A stretch of 64,000 nt of DNA from Candidatus Rhodobacter oscarellae (GCF_001078595.1 NZ_LFTY01000001.1:177830-241829); one strand, 5' to 3'; counted from the first letter of the stretch, positions 45,088 to 54,031 are shown. Numbers and translations are program-made. Notes: a model not told the origin generated them from the sequence alone.

Positions 45088-46701
45088 CTACTGCGACGCG
45101 CCGATCCCCCCGAACGCCACGCCGGACAGATCGGCCATCTCGCGTTTCCAGGTCGTCAGGTCGCCCGCGTTGAACTTTGACACATGATCATGCCCGCAGG
45201 CGCGGGCCATGACCTGCATCAGCCCGGCGCTGGCCTCAAAGAAGTTCGCCAATTGCCGCGCGGATTTCTCGACCACGATGCGGCTGACCAGATGCGGCTT
45301 CTGGGTGGCGATGCCCACCGGGCAGTTATTGGTGTGGCAGGCGCGCATGCCCAAACAGCCGATGGCCTGCATTGGCGCGTTCGACAGCGCCACCGCATCC
45401 GCCCCCAGCGCCATGGCCTTGACGAAATCCGCGGGCTTGCGCAGCCCGCCGGTGATCACCAGCGTCACGTCCCGGCTCTCGCCCAGATGCCTACGGGCGC
45501 GGGCCAGCGCCGGGATCGTCGGCACGCTGATATTGTCGCGGAACAGGATCGGCGCGGCCCCCGTGCCGCCGCCCCGCCCGTCGAGGATGATGTAATCCAC
45601 GCCAATCTCCAAGGCGGCGTCGATGTCGCGTTCGATATGCTGCGCGCTCAGCTTGTAGCCGATGGGGATGCCGCCGGTGCGGTCGCGCACCTCGTCGGCG
45701 AACTCCTTAATCTGCGCGGGCTCGGTCCAGTCGGGGAAGCGCGGCGGCGAGATCGCGTCGGTCCCCGCCGGGATGCCGCGCACCTCGGCAATCTTGCCCT
45801 TGTTCTTCTTGCCCGGCAGGTGCCCGCCGGTGCCGGTCTTGGCGCCCTGCCCGCCCTTGAAGTGGAAGGCCTGCACGCCCATAAGCTTGTCCCAGTCGAA
45901 CCCGAACCGAGCCGAGGCGAGCTCGTAGAAGTACCGGCTATTGGCGGCTTGCTCTTCGGGCAGCATGCCGCCCTCGCCGGAGCAGATTCCCGTGCCGGCC
46001 AGCTCGGCGCCCGTGGCTAGCGCCACCTTGGCGGGCTCGGACAGAGCACCAAAGGACATGTCCGACACAAAAAGCGGGATCTTCAGGCGCAGGGGCTTCT
46101 GCGCGTTCGGCCCGATCACCACCTCGGTGCCCACCGGGTCGTCATCCAGCAGGGGCGGCTTGTGCAGCTGCGCCGTCAGGATCTGGATGTCGTCCCAGTC
46201 GGGCAGCGCGCCCCGGGGGACGCCCATGCTCTCGACCTTGCCGTGATGGCCGGTCTTGGACAGCCCGTCGCGGGCGTATTGCTGGATCAGGCCGGTGTAA
46301 GTCTCTTCCTTCTCGCCATGCGAGGGGTCCGCGTAGAGCCCCAGATAGGCGTCGCGGTTATAGGGCTGCGGGTTCTCCTGCGCCCATCCGGCGATCTCGT
46401 CGGCGTCCACCCAGACCTGCCCGTCCGCGACCCAGCTTTGGAACCTGGGCAGGGCCTCTTCATTGGCGTATTCCGACACCCCGCTATCCAGCCGATAGTC
46501 CCAGAAATGCACCCCGCAGATCAGGTTCTTGCCGCTCACGAACCCGTCCGACATCAGCGCGCCGCGGTGCAGGCAGCGCCCGTAGAAGACCGAGACCTCG
46601 GCGTCGAAGCGGACCACCACCAGGTCCACCTCGCCCACCAGGGCGTATTTCGGCTTGCGGTCGGGGAGGTCGTCGAGGGCAATGATCGCGGTCTTTTGCA
46701 T
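45088..46701 (-). CDS. Rieske-domain fused glutamate-synthase-like FMN protein
   Basis: The 537-aa protein joins two domains. Residues 1-100 form a Rieske [2Fe-2S] domain with C43-x-H45 and C62-x2-H65. Residues about 150-530 form the FMN-binding glutamate synthase barrel: VSDMSFGALSEPAKVALATG, GQGAKTGTGGHLPG, YIILDGRGGGTGAAP, and the iron-sulphur cluster cysteines in GCLGMRACHTNNCPVGI. The amidotransferase domain of true glutamate synthase is missing, so ammonia would have to come from elsewhere or the reaction is different. The Rieske part presumably feeds electrons to the FMN and 3Fe-4S centres. The gene stands alone, with the four-palindrome element downstream. Confidence 0.85.
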   Translation of the reverse strand: MQKTAIIALDDLPDRKPKYALVGEVDLVVVRFDAEVSVFYGRCLHRGALMSDGFVSGKNLICGVHFWDYRLDSGVSEYANEEALPRFQSWVADGQVWVDADEIAGWAQENPQPYNRDAYLGLYADPSHGEKEETYTGLIQQYARDGLSKTGHHGKVESMGVPRGALPDWDDIQILTAQLHKPPLLDDDPVGTEVVIGPNAQKPLRLKIPLFVSDMSFGALSEPAKVALATGAELAGTGICSGEGGMLPEEQAANSRYFYELASARFGFDWDKLMGVQAFHFKGGQGAKTGTGGHLPGKKNKGKIAEVRGIPAGTDAISPPRFPDWTEPAQIKEFADEVRDRTGGIPIGYKLSAQHIERDIDAALEIGVDYIILDGRGGGTGAAPILFRDNISVPTIPALARARRHLGESRDVTLVITGGLRKPADFVKAMALGADAVALSNAPMQAIGCLGMRACHTNNCPVGIATQKPHLVSRIVVEKSARQLANFFEASAGLMQVMARACGHDHVSKFNAGDLTTWKREMADLSGVAFGGIGASQ

Positions 46702-46838
46702 CTGGCTATTCCTTGGCTGGACACTGCGCGAAGTGACGCACGGCAGCGCATGAAAAGCAAATCACGTCGCCCGCGCGCGCCTTTCATCCGGCGCAATCGG
46801 CGGCTAGGTTGGAGGCGATCAATTTGCGAGGCGCGGCG

Positions 46839-47843
46839 ATGCGGGTTCTTTTGACGTTACTTTTCTGCCTGGCGGCGCTGCCTCTTTGGGCGCAATGCGC
46901 GGGCAATGACCTGCTGGCGCGGATGCCGCCGGCTCAGCGCGCCGCGCTGGACCAGATGGCCGACGCGCATCCCTATCCGAATGGGATCCTCTGGCGGGCC
47001 ACCAAGGGCGATCAGGTGGTGCATCTGGTCGGCACTATGCATTTCCACGAGCCGCGCCACGGCGCCACCATGAGCCAGATCGCGCCCTGGATCGAAGGCG
47101 CGACGACGGTGTTCCTAGAGCTTGGCGAGGGCGACGAGGCGCGGCTCCAGCGCGACATCGCTACCAACCCCTCGCTGGCCTTCCTGACCGAAGGCCCCTC
47201 GCTTCTAGAGATGATGGACCCGGCCGACTGGGACCGCCTGACCGCCGCGATGCGCCAGCGCGGCGTGCCCGGCTTTATGGCCGCCAAGATGCAGCCCTGG
47301 ATGGCGCTTATGACGCTCAGCGCCACCAAATGCGTGATCGAGGGCGTGCGGGCGGGCAAGCGCGGGCTGGACCAGATGATCATTGAACGCGCCAAGGAGC
47401 TGGGCAATCCCGCCCGGGCGCTGGAGGATCACGATACCGTCTTGGATATCTTCGGCCTCTTCAGTCAGGACGAGATGATCGAATTCCTGACCCTGTTCCT
47501 GCGGATGGAAAACTTCGAACCGGACGACCAGCACAAGACTCTGGTGGAGGCTTACTTCCGCGAAGAGATCCGGGTGATCTGGGAGTTCGCGCTTGTGCAG
47601 GCGCTGGCCGAGCCACAAGGGCTGAGCGAGGCCGAAATCCTGGCCGACTACGCGCGCCTTGAGGACGCGCTGATCGGCGCGCGCAATCGCGGCTGGATGG
47701 ATCGGATATTGCCTGCCGCCGAGGCTGGCCCGGTCCTGGTTGCCGCCGGGGCGCTGCACCTGCCCGGCGAACAGGGCCTGCTGCGGCTGTTAGAGCGCCA
47801 AGGCTTCCAGGTCGAACGCGTGCCCCGCCGCATCTCTGAATAG
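46839..47843 (+). CDS. TraB/GumN family protein
   Basis: The 334-aa protein has a signal peptide (MRVLLTLLFCLAALPLWAQ) and the two conserved His-containing motifs of the TraB/GumN family: HLVGTMHFHEPRH near residue 60 and VAAGALHLPGEQGLL near the C-terminus. Members resemble metal-dependent Tiki-type proteases, but most bacterial ones are uncharacterised. The ATG at 46839 puts the signal peptide at the N-terminus; a TTG start 30 bp earlier is less likely. Location in the periplasm is expected. Confidence 0.82.
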   Translation: MRVLLTLLFCLAALPLWAQCAGNDLLARMPPAQRAALDQMADAHPYPNGILWRATKGDQVVHLVGTMHFHEPRHGATMSQIAPWIEGATTVFLELGEGDEARLQRDIATNPSLAFLTEGPSLLEMMDPADWDRLTAAMRQRGVPGFMAAKMQPWMALMTLSATKCVIEGVRAGKRGLDQMIIERAKELGNPARALEDHDTVLDIFGLFSQDEMIEFLTLFLRMENFEPDDQHKTLVEAYFREEIRVIWEFALVQALAEPQGLSEAEILADYARLEDALIGARNRGWMDRILPAAEAGPVLVAAGALHLPGEQGLLRLLERQGFQVERVPRRISE

Positions 47844-47915
47844 CGGATCCGCGTTCATTGGATCCTCAACGCCAATCAGAAACAAACACTCTCATGTGAA
47901 CGGACCAGTAATATT

Positions 47916-49226
47916 ATGTCTAAGCTCGGCCTTACGATTCTCATTGTTAGCGTGGCGGTCTGCGCGGTTCTCTTTGCGAACGTCCCGAACGTGCGGGACC
48001 AGGTCGCGCTGTTCTCGCAATTCATCGGCGCGTCGGCGCTGATCCTGATGGCCTGGGCGCAGCTCATGGCGACGCGCCTGCCGGTGGTAGAGCCGCTCTT
48101 TGGCGGGCTCGACCGGGTCTATGTGCTGCACAAATGGTCGGGCATACTGGCGCTGGCGGCGATCCTTTTGCACGACACGATCGACGCCGATATGGACGGG
48201 CTGGGGCGCGAGACGGCGCTGGTCGAGTTGGGCGAGACCCTGGGCGAGCTGTCGCTTTACGGCCTCTTGGTACTCGGCGTGATCTCGGTCGCCACCTTCG
48301 TGCCGTATCATCTGTGGAAATGGACGCATCGCGTGATGGGCGCGTTCTTTGTGGCGGGCGCGCTGCATTACCTGTTGGAGCTCAAGCCGTTCTCGAATTT
48401 CGGCGACCCGGTGGGGCTCTATGTGTCAGCCTTCTGCCTGCTGGGGCTTTTGGCCTATGTCTACACCCTGCTGCCAGAGACCGCTCGGCGCGGGCGCGCC
48501 TACCGCGTTTCGTCGATCGACCGGACCGGCGGCGCGGCGCAGATCTCGTTGGCATCAGAGGGGGCGCCGATGCGCCACGCGCCCGGCCAATTCGCGATCT
48601 TCTCGTTCCGCCAGACCGGCCTGACAGAGCCGCACCCCTACTCGCTCTCCGCCCCGCCCCATGCGGACGGCGCGCTGCAGATCACCGTGAAACCACTGGG
48701 GGACTTCACGCATCGGCTGTTGCGTGACCTTAAGCCGGGCAGCGCGGCGCAGGTGCAGGGCCCGTTCGGGCGGTTCACCCGGCGCAGCGGCGGCAGCGCG
48801 CCCGAGCTTTGGATCGCGGGCGGCATCGGCATCACGCCGTTCCTGGCCTGGGCCGAGGCACTGACCGACAAAGACACCGCGCCGGTGCATCTGTTCTGGG
48901 CGGTTAAATCGCGCGAGGAGGCGCCGCAGCTAGAGCGCATCGAGGCCGCCGCCGCCGCGCATCCGAACCTGACCTTGCATCTCTGCGTCTCAGCCGAGGG
49001 CACCCGGATGACGCCCGAGGCCGTCGCAAGCGCCGCCGACATGTCCCAGGCCAAGGCCTGGTTCTGCGGCCCCGCGCCAATGCGGCGCAGCCTCGCCAAG
49101 GCGCTGGCCAAGCACGGCATGACCCCGCGGCGCTTCCATTACGAGGAGTTTGAGTTCCGCACCGGAATAGGGTTCAAGCGCCTTGCGGCCTCGCTGGGGG
49201 ATCGGCTGGCGACGCAAAAGGCCTGA
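47916..49226 (+). CDS. Ferric-reductase-like transmembrane flavoprotein
   Basis: The 436-aa protein has an N-terminal membrane part of about six helices (ILIVSVAVCAVLFANV, FIGASALILMAWAQLM, WSGILALAAILLHD, LYGLLVLGVISVATFV, VMGAFFVAGALHYLLEL, YVSAFCLLGLLAYVYTLL) with His residues suited to bind haem (LHKWSGI, LLHDT, WTHRVM, ALHYL). A cytoplasmic ferredoxin-reductase module follows, with FAD motif HPYSLSAPP and NAD(P) motif GGIGITPFLAW. It transfers electrons across the membrane to iron or oxygen. It is not followed by an iron-uptake operon here, so the acceptor is open. Confidence 0.85.
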   Translation: MSKLGLTILIVSVAVCAVLFANVPNVRDQVALFSQFIGASALILMAWAQLMATRLPVVEPLFGGLDRVYVLHKWSGILALAAILLHDTIDADMDGLGRETALVELGETLGELSLYGLLVLGVISVATFVPYHLWKWTHRVMGAFFVAGALHYLLELKPFSNFGDPVGLYVSAFCLLGLLAYVYTLLPETARRGRAYRVSSIDRTGGAAQISLASEGAPMRHAPGQFAIFSFRQTGLTEPHPYSLSAPPHADGALQITVKPLGDFTHRLLRDLKPGSAAQVQGPFGRFTRRSGGSAPELWIAGGIGITPFLAWAEALTDKDTAPVHLFWAVKSREEAPQLERIEAAAAAHPNLTLHLCVSAEGTRMTPEAVASAADMSQAKAWFCGPAPMRRSLAKALAKHGMTPRRFHYEEFEFRTGIGFKRLAASLGDRLATQKA

Positions 49227-49231
49227 GGAGG

Positions 49232-49885
49232 TCACTCCAATGCGTCGCCCCAATCCGCCAGTGCGGCGCGGCCCGCCTCGTTCAGCCGGTAGACGCCCTT
49301 TTCGACCTTCTCGAACCAGCCGTAATGGTTGTCGCGCATCAGCGTGGTGGCGCGGCTGACACCGGTATCGGCCTTGACCGCCGCGCCCCGCGATGCGCCG
49401 TATTCCGCCAGATAGGTCGCGCAGCGGATCGCGTCCTGGCGATAGGCCGTCACCAGCCCGTGGCGCGTGGCGCCGCCGTCATTCGGGTCGCCGATGCGGC
49501 GGGCGAACTCTTTTTCCAGCCGCGCCTTGCGGGTCTTGGACTTGCGCGGCGCGTAGGGCCCGGGCTCGGCATGGACCTCTAGGAACCCGTCGGAGGCGCG
49601 CAGGCTCATCACGCCCAGCCCCAGGCGCCGGCAGAGCTTGATATTCGCCTGCAGGGGCTTCCACTTCTTGGGCCGCGCCACGCAGACATAGACCTGGTCG
49701 GTCACCGCGAGCCGCGCCACCGCCTGGTGCAGGAGTGTGAGCGAGAAGGCGAGCTTGAGCTCGACCACCGCCATCTCTTCGTCGCGCATGGCCACCACAT
49801 CCGCCGCACCGACCTCGCCCTTCACGGCAAAGCCCTGGGCCTCCAGATGCGTCTTCACGGGGCCGTATAGGTCGCTTTCCTTCAT
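49232..49885 (-). CDS. DUF2161 family PD-(D/E)XK-type protein
   Basis: The 217-aa protein contains a PD-(D/E)XK-like core, GEVGAADVVAMRDEEMAVVE followed by LKLA (Asp, then Glu-x-Lys), and a C-terminal part that looks like a winged helix (DTGVSRATTLMRDNHYGWFE then KVEKGVYRLNEAG). Members of DUF2161 are predicted phosphodiesterases or nucleases without known substrate. The ATG at 49885 gives the family's usual start (KESDLYGPVKTHLEAQGF). It converges on the ferric-reductase-like gene with only 5 bp between the stops. Confidence 0.82.
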   Translation of the reverse strand: MKESDLYGPVKTHLEAQGFAVKGEVGAADVVAMRDEEMAVVELKLAFSLTLLHQAVARLAVTDQVYVCVARPKKWKPLQANIKLCRRLGLGVMSLRASDGFLEVHAEPGPYAPRKSKTRKARLEKEFARRIGDPNDGGATRHGLVTAYRQDAIRCATYLAEYGASRGAAVKADTGVSRATTLMRDNHYGWFEKVEKGVYRLNEAGRAALADWGDALE

Positions 49886-49943
49886 GGGGTCCTGCTGCAG
49901 ATGCCACGCCCAGGGAACCCCAGGCGTGGCGCTATCGCAAGGC

Positions 49944-50117
49944 CTATCTCCCGCCGGTGCGGCCGGGGAAGCGCGGCGGGCGTCCGCCGGCTGGGCGGGC
50001 CTTGGACGGCCCGCGGCCAAGTTCGCGCGGATCGGGGCGCGGTTTTTTGGTGACGGATGGCAGGCGCAGGGGCGCCCGGCCCAAGCCGGGCTTGGGGGTC
50101 TCTTTCTTGTTCGGCAT
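49944..50117 (-). CDS. Possible small basic Pro/Arg-rich protein
   Basis: A 57-aa frame encodes a very basic, proline- and arginine-rich peptide (starting PNKKETPKPGLGRAPLRLPS, ending RFPGRTGGR). GAGGG lies about 11 bases before the ATG. Composition and codon use fit the genome, but no family is recognised and the frame could be chance in G+C-rich DNA. The remaining 287 bp up to the pyrophosphatase gene show nothing I can assign. Confidence 0.35.
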   Translation of the reverse strand: MPNKKETPKPGLGRAPLRLPSVTKKPRPDPRELGRGPSKARPAGGRPPRFPGRTGGR

Positions 50118-50404
50118 GACATTGCCCTCATGAGGTTGGATCAAGGATGGCGGGCCACGGCCCGCGCGAGCGGTCGATGCGTTACTTGTCCATTGTCAGG
50201 GCGCTCCTGGAATAGGGCGGTGCCGCGCGGCGGCGGCGGATCGGTGGGCGGCTATGGCCTACTTCTCCATCTGACAAAGCTCCTCTATCCAGGCCGTTCT
50301 GCTAGCCGAGGGGCGGCGAAATGTCAACCTCGTGCCCCCGTGACAAGCCGGGCGCGCGCGCCTATAGAGGCCGCAAAATTCCCCCCTGGAAACGGATACG
50401 CGAT

Positions 50405-51325
50405 ATGACGACGCTCATTTTTGGCCACAAATCCCCTGACACAGACTCGACCGGCTCGGCCATCATCTGGGCCTGGTATCTCAACGAGGTGAAGGGCGGC
50501 GACGCCGAGGCGGTCCTGCTGGGCGAGCCCAACACCGAGGCGGCCTTTGTGCTGCGGCGCTGGGACCTGCCCAAGCCGCGCATCATCTCGGATGTCGAGC
50601 CGGGCCAACCGGTGGTGATCGTCGACACCAACAACCCTGCCGAGCTGCCCGAGGGCATCAACAGCGCCGACATCCAGGCGATCATTGACCACCACAAGCT
50701 GGTGGGCGGGCTGGAGACTGCGGGGCCGATCTCGATCACCATCCGCCCGCTGGCCTGCACGGCCACGATCATGCACAACCTGATGGGGCCGAACGCGGCC
50801 AAGATGCCCGACTGGGTGAAGGGCGCGATGCTGAGCTGCATCCTCAGCGACACGCTGGAGTTCCGCTCGCCCACCACGACGGACCAGGATCGCGAGCTAG
50901 CGGAGCGGCTCGCCGCAGAGCTGGGCCTGGATCTGGCGGCCTATGCCGCCGAGATGTTCGCCGCCAAGTCCGACGTCTCGGCCTTCAGCGACGCCGAACT
51001 GATCCGCATGGATAGCAAGGAATACGCCGTGGGCGAGACCAAGTTCCGCGTGAGCGTGCTGGAGACCACCGCGCCCGAGATCCCGCTGGACCGCAAGGAC
51101 AGCCTGATGGCCTCCATGGGCGACGTGGCCGCCGAGGACGGCGTGGACCAGGTACTGCTCTTTGTGGTGGACATCCTGCGCGAGGAGGCCACCCTGCTGG
51201 TGCCGAACGCGCTGGTGAAATCTGTGGCCGAGAAAAGCTTTGGCGTCGCCGTGTCCGGCGACACCGTGGTGCTGCCCGGTGTCATGAGCCGCAAGAAACA
51301 GATCATCCCGAACCTGACGGTCTAG
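50405..51325 (+). CDS. ppaC: Manganese-dependent inorganic pyrophosphatase (family II)
   Basis: The 306-aa cytoplasmic enzyme splits pyrophosphate to phosphate and drives biosynthesis forward. Metal-binding DHH motifs are present: GHKSPDTDSTGS at residues 7-18, VDTNNPAE, and IDHHKLVGG near residue 97. The C-terminal substrate-binding motif SRKKQIIP is intact. There are no regulatory CBS domains. The ATG at 50405 yields the standard start (TTLIFGHKSPDTDS). A four-palindrome element follows 50 bp after the stop. Confidence 0.94.
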   Translation: MTTLIFGHKSPDTDSTGSAIIWAWYLNEVKGGDAEAVLLGEPNTEAAFVLRRWDLPKPRIISDVEPGQPVVIVDTNNPAELPEGINSADIQAIIDHHKLVGGLETAGPISITIRPLACTATIMHNLMGPNAAKMPDWVKGAMLSCILSDTLEFRSPTTTDQDRELAERLAAELGLDLAAYAAEMFAAKSDVSAFSDAELIRMDSKEYAVGETKFRVSVLETTAPEIPLDRKDSLMASMGDVAAEDGVDQVLLFVVDILREEATLLVPNALVKSVAEKSFGVAVSGDTVVLPGVMSRKKQIIPNLTV

Positions 51326-51374
51326 TCGACCTGCGGACCACGCGTTCTTAACCCTCATCCTCCGCCGGGCGCGC

Positions 51375-51518
51375 CAAATCTCTTTCAAGAGATTTGTACT
51401 TTCCTTCAAAGGAAAGTTGGGCCCGCGCGCACTCGAGGGTTCGATTTTCCAGGTCGCACCTGTCGGAGCGGCACAGAAACTCTTGCAAGAGTTTCGCAAT
51501 TTCTTTGCAAGAAAATTG
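51375..51518 (+). repeat. Four-palindrome intergenic element, copy B
   Basis: The palindromes follow the order of copy A: arm CAAATCTCTT (51375-51396), arm ACTTTCCTT with a CA centre (51398-51417), arm GAAACTCTTG (51476-51495, identical to A) and a slightly imperfect version of arm CAATTTTCTTG (51497-51518). The 58-bp spacer begins TGGGCCCGC and is otherwise more diverged. It lies between ppaC and a convergent 40-codon gene. Confidence 0.9.
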
Positions 51519-51554
51519 CGCGTGCCGAAGGCGTGCTTGGGACAAATTTTGCCC

Positions 51555-51677
51555 CTAACGGCGCGGCTTGCTTTCCCATCGCCGCCTAAACAAGCGCGCG
51601 GTTTTTACGTGGCGCGCGTCATCCGCCCAGGGTCCAAGGCGAAAGTAGATCATCGTGGCATGGTCGAAATAAGACAT
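51555..51677 (-). CDS. Small conserved-looking 40-aa protein
   Basis: A 40-aa frame starts at an ATG at 51677 with a strong GGAGG site 8 bases upstream. The sequence begins MSYFDHATMIYFRLGPWADD and ends in an Arg/Lys-rich tail. Short proteins with a similar SxFDHAT...LGPWAD beginning occur in Rhodobacterales as I recall, and their function is unknown. It is divergent from the WYL regulator across two dyad sequences, so the regulator may control it. Confidence 0.6.
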   Translation of the reverse strand: MSYFDHATMIYFRLGPWADDARHVKTARLFRRRWESKPRR

Positions 51678-51717
51678 TCCGGTTCCTCCGTTTGAGGCCC
51701 CGTCATAGCCGACCCCT

Positions 51718-51767
51718 CCTGACACGCCCTGTCAGGGGGGTATGCTAGGGTGTCAGCAACCAGACAC
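51718..51767. promoter_or_regulatory. Two dyads between the 40-aa gene and the WYL regulator
   Basis: CCTGACA-N5-TGTCAGG (51718-51736) is a perfect 7-bp dyad, and GTGTC-N8-GACAC (51750-51767) is a second one; both have TGTC/GACA cores. The second ends 12 bp before the regulator start. They are good candidates for operators of the WYL regulator acting on itself and on the divergent small gene. Confidence 0.5.
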
Positions 51768-51779
51768 GGGACCTGCCCC

Positions 51780-52472
51780 ATGCCGCGCACCAATCGCCTC
51801 TTTGAGATCATCCAGATCCTGCGCGCCCGCGACCGTCCGGTGCGCGCCGATGACCTCGCCGTGCAGATGGAGGTCTCGGTGCGCACGATCTACCGCGACA
51901 TGGCCGCGCTGCAGGCCATGGGGACGCCCATCGAGGGCGAGGCGGGAATCGGCTACATGATGCGGCGCGGCTATGACCTGCCGCCGCTCAACTTCGACAC
52001 AGAGGAGATCGAGGCGCTGCGGGTCGGGCTCTCGATGCTCGCGCGCACCGGCGACAGCAGCCTGCGCAAGGCCGCCAAGCGCATCCGCGAGAAGGTGGAC
52101 GCGCTGCACGGGCAGGCCGATTGGCTACAGGTGGCGCCCTGGGGCGTGCCCTTTGACGACGCGCAATTGGGCGGCGTGCCCAAGGCCGATCTGCGCGCCG
52201 CGATCCGCGAGGAGCGCAAGATCCGCATCCTCTACCGCAGCGAGGACGAGGCCGAGACGCGGCGCACGATCCGCCCCATCGCGCTGGTCTACCATCTTGA
52301 GGCCGCCATGCTCGCCGCTTGGTGCGAGCTGCGCGGTGGCTTCCGGCACTTCCGAACCGACCGGATCTATGACTGGGATTTCCTCCAAGAGGACTTCCGT
52401 GGCCAGGGCCATGCCCTGCGTGACCTCTGGAAAGACAAGGAGCGCTGGTCGGCCGACGAACCCATCCAGTGA
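51780..52472 (+). CDS. YafY-type HTH-WYL transcriptional regulator
   Basis: The 230-aa regulator has an N-terminal winged helix of DeoR type (RLFEIIQILRARDRPVRADD then VSVRTIYRDMAALQAMG) and a WYL domain (AIREERKIRILYRSEDE, IALVYHLEAAMLAAWCELR, FRHFRTDRIYDW). WYL domains sense small ligands or nucleic acids. The ATG at 51780 is preferred because it begins directly before the helix-turn-helix. It is divergent from the 40-aa gene, with two dyad sequences between. Confidence 0.88.
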   Translation: MPRTNRLFEIIQILRARDRPVRADDLAVQMEVSVRTIYRDMAALQAMGTPIEGEAGIGYMMRRGYDLPPLNFDTEEIEALRVGLSMLARTGDSSLRKAAKRIREKVDALHGQADWLQVAPWGVPFDDAQLGGVPKADLRAAIREERKIRILYRSEDEAETRRTIRPIALVYHLEAAMLAAWCELRGGFRHFRTDRIYDWDFLQEDFRGQGHALRDLWKDKERWSADEPIQ

Positions 52473-52515
52473 TTCCTTGCCGCAATGCGGCACCACCCCC
52501 CTGCCCTTCGCCGCA

Positions 52516-52564
52516 CTGACATGATACCGACGCGAAACCCACGTAATACCGGCGCGATACAGAC
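52516..52564 (-). repeat. 11-bp phased GTCGG array, locus 2 (degenerate)
   Basis: On the reverse strand five 11-bp units follow the same plan as locus 1, with cores at 52516, 52527, 52538, 52549 and 52560 (GTCAG, GTCGG, GTGGG, GCCGG, GTCTG). Only one core is exact, yet the 11-bp phase and the TATTA/TATCA-type tails are kept. It lies between the WYL regulator and the HAD-hydrolase gene. Confidence 0.6.
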
Positions 52565-52594
52565 GTCGAACATCCCGGCAGAAAGGCCCATTCC

Positions 52595-53467
52595 GTGACC
52601 CAGATTGTGAACTCCCTCGCCGAGATTTCAGACCGCTACGACGTGCTGTTTTGCGACCTCTGGGGCTGCGTGCATAACGGTCGCCAGGCCTTCCCCGAGG
52701 CGGTGGCCGCCCTGCAGGGCTTCCGCCAGCGCGGCGGCACGGTGGTGCTGCTGACCAACGCCCCGCGATCGCGCCATTACGTGGAACCGCAGCTTGAGCG
52801 GCTCGGCGTGCCACGCGACGCCTGGGACGTGATCACCACCTCGGGTGACAGCGCCCGGTCCGCCATGTTCACCGGGGCCGCGGGCTCGAAGGTCTGGTTC
52901 ATCGGCTATGACAGCGACCTGTCCGTGTTCGATCCCCTCCAAATCATTGATAACCCGGTGGAAATCTCCCGCGTAGACCTGGAAGAGGCCGAGGGCATCA
53001 TCTGCTGTGGCCCCGAGGACCCCTACGCGGACCCCGCGCTCTACCGCCCGCAATTCCTTTACGCCAAGCAGAAGGGCCTGCCCCTGCTGTGCTTCAACCC
53101 CGATATCGTGGTGGATGTGGGCGAGAAGCGGCAGTGGTGCGCGGGCGCCCTGGCGCAGCTTTACACCGAGATGGGCGGCCAGAGCCTCTACTTTGGCAAG
53201 CCGCACCCGCCGATCTATGACCTGGCGCGGCGGCGGCTCGCTGCGATGAGCAAGGACGTGGACGAGCGGCGCATCCTCTGCGTGGGCGACGGCATCATCA
53301 CAGACGTGGCGGGCGCGATGGGCGAGGACCTCGATTGCCTCTACATCACCGGCGGGCTGGCGGCGGCGGAAACCAAGACCGAGACGCAGCCCGACCCCGC
53401 GGCTTTGGAGGCGCATCTGGCGGCCTCGGCCTATGATCCGCTCTATTCCATCGGCTTTCTGCGCTGA
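52595..53467 (+). CDS. HAD-superfamily subfamily IIA hydrolase (TIGR01459 type)
   Basis: The 290-aa protein has the HAD motif I as FCDLWGCVHNG near residue 20, motif II in VVLLTNAPRS, and the C-terminal motif CVGDGIITDVAGAMG, with a cap domain in between and GKPHPPIYDLAR as motif III. Members of this group are phosphatases related to NagD, with unknown substrate. The second Asp of the usual DxD motif is replaced (DLWG), which is typical of this subgroup. The GTG at 52595 is the start that fits the family. Confidence 0.85.
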   Translation: MTQIVNSLAEISDRYDVLFCDLWGCVHNGRQAFPEAVAALQGFRQRGGTVVLLTNAPRSRHYVEPQLERLGVPRDAWDVITTSGDSARSAMFTGAAGSKVWFIGYDSDLSVFDPLQIIDNPVEISRVDLEEAEGIICCGPEDPYADPALYRPQFLYAKQKGLPLLCFNPDIVVDVGEKRQWCAGALAQLYTEMGGQSLYFGKPHPPIYDLARRRLAAMSKDVDERRILCVGDGIITDVAGAMGEDLDCLYITGGLAAAETKTETQPDPAALEAHLAASAYDPLYSIGFLR

Positions 53468-53587
53468 ATCGCCGCGCAACTTTGTTGCGGTCCGGGTCAA
53501 AAAGTAAACCGTTTCTTGCTTTCGCAGTTGCAGCATCGCGGCGTTTGCTCTAAGCCGCAATGCGACATGACCCTTGGAACGCACCCA

Positions 53588-54031
53588 ATGCTCGACAATC
53601 AGCCCCGCGGCACGATCTGCATCGAAGACCTGGAGATCGGCATGAGCCGCTACGTCCAGAAACAGATCACCGACCGCGACATCCAGATGTTCGCCGAGAT
53701 CTCCACCGATTTTAACCCGGTGCACATGGATGACGGCTATGCCCGGGACACGATCTTTGAGGGCCGCATCGCCCATGGCATGCTGACCGCCTCGCTGATC
53801 TCTGCGGTGATTGGCGAGCAGCTGCCGGGCCACGGCACGGTTTATCTGGGGCAGAACCTGAAATTCATGGCCCCCGTGCGCCCGGGCGACCTGGTTCTGG
53901 CCGAGGTCTCGGTGAAAGAGATCGACCACTCGCGGCGCCGGGTGACCCTTGATTGTCAGTGCGCGGTGGGGGATACGGTGGTGCTGAGAGGCGAGGCGCT
54001 GGTCCTGGCGCCAAGCCGGAAATTCGACTAG
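53588..54031 (+). CDS. MaoC-family dehydratase ((R)-enoyl-CoA hydratase-like)
   Basis: The 147-aa hot-dog fold protein contains the hydratase motif FAEISTDFNPVHMDDGYA with the catalytic Asp and His, then GRIAHGMLTASLISAV. Such enzymes hydrate trans-2-enoyl-CoA to (R)-3-hydroxyacyl-CoA. The ATG at 53588 is chosen because the family begins at about this point; the frame is open to 53516. It lies 35 bp before ribF, and the two could share a transcript. Confidence 0.85.
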   Translation: MLDNQPRGTICIEDLEIGMSRYVQKQITDRDIQMFAEISTDFNPVHMDDGYARDTIFEGRIAHGMLTASLISAVIGEQLPGHGTVYLGQNLKFMAPVRPGDLVLAEVSVKEIDHSRRRVTLDCQCAVGDTVVLRGEALVLAPSRKFD

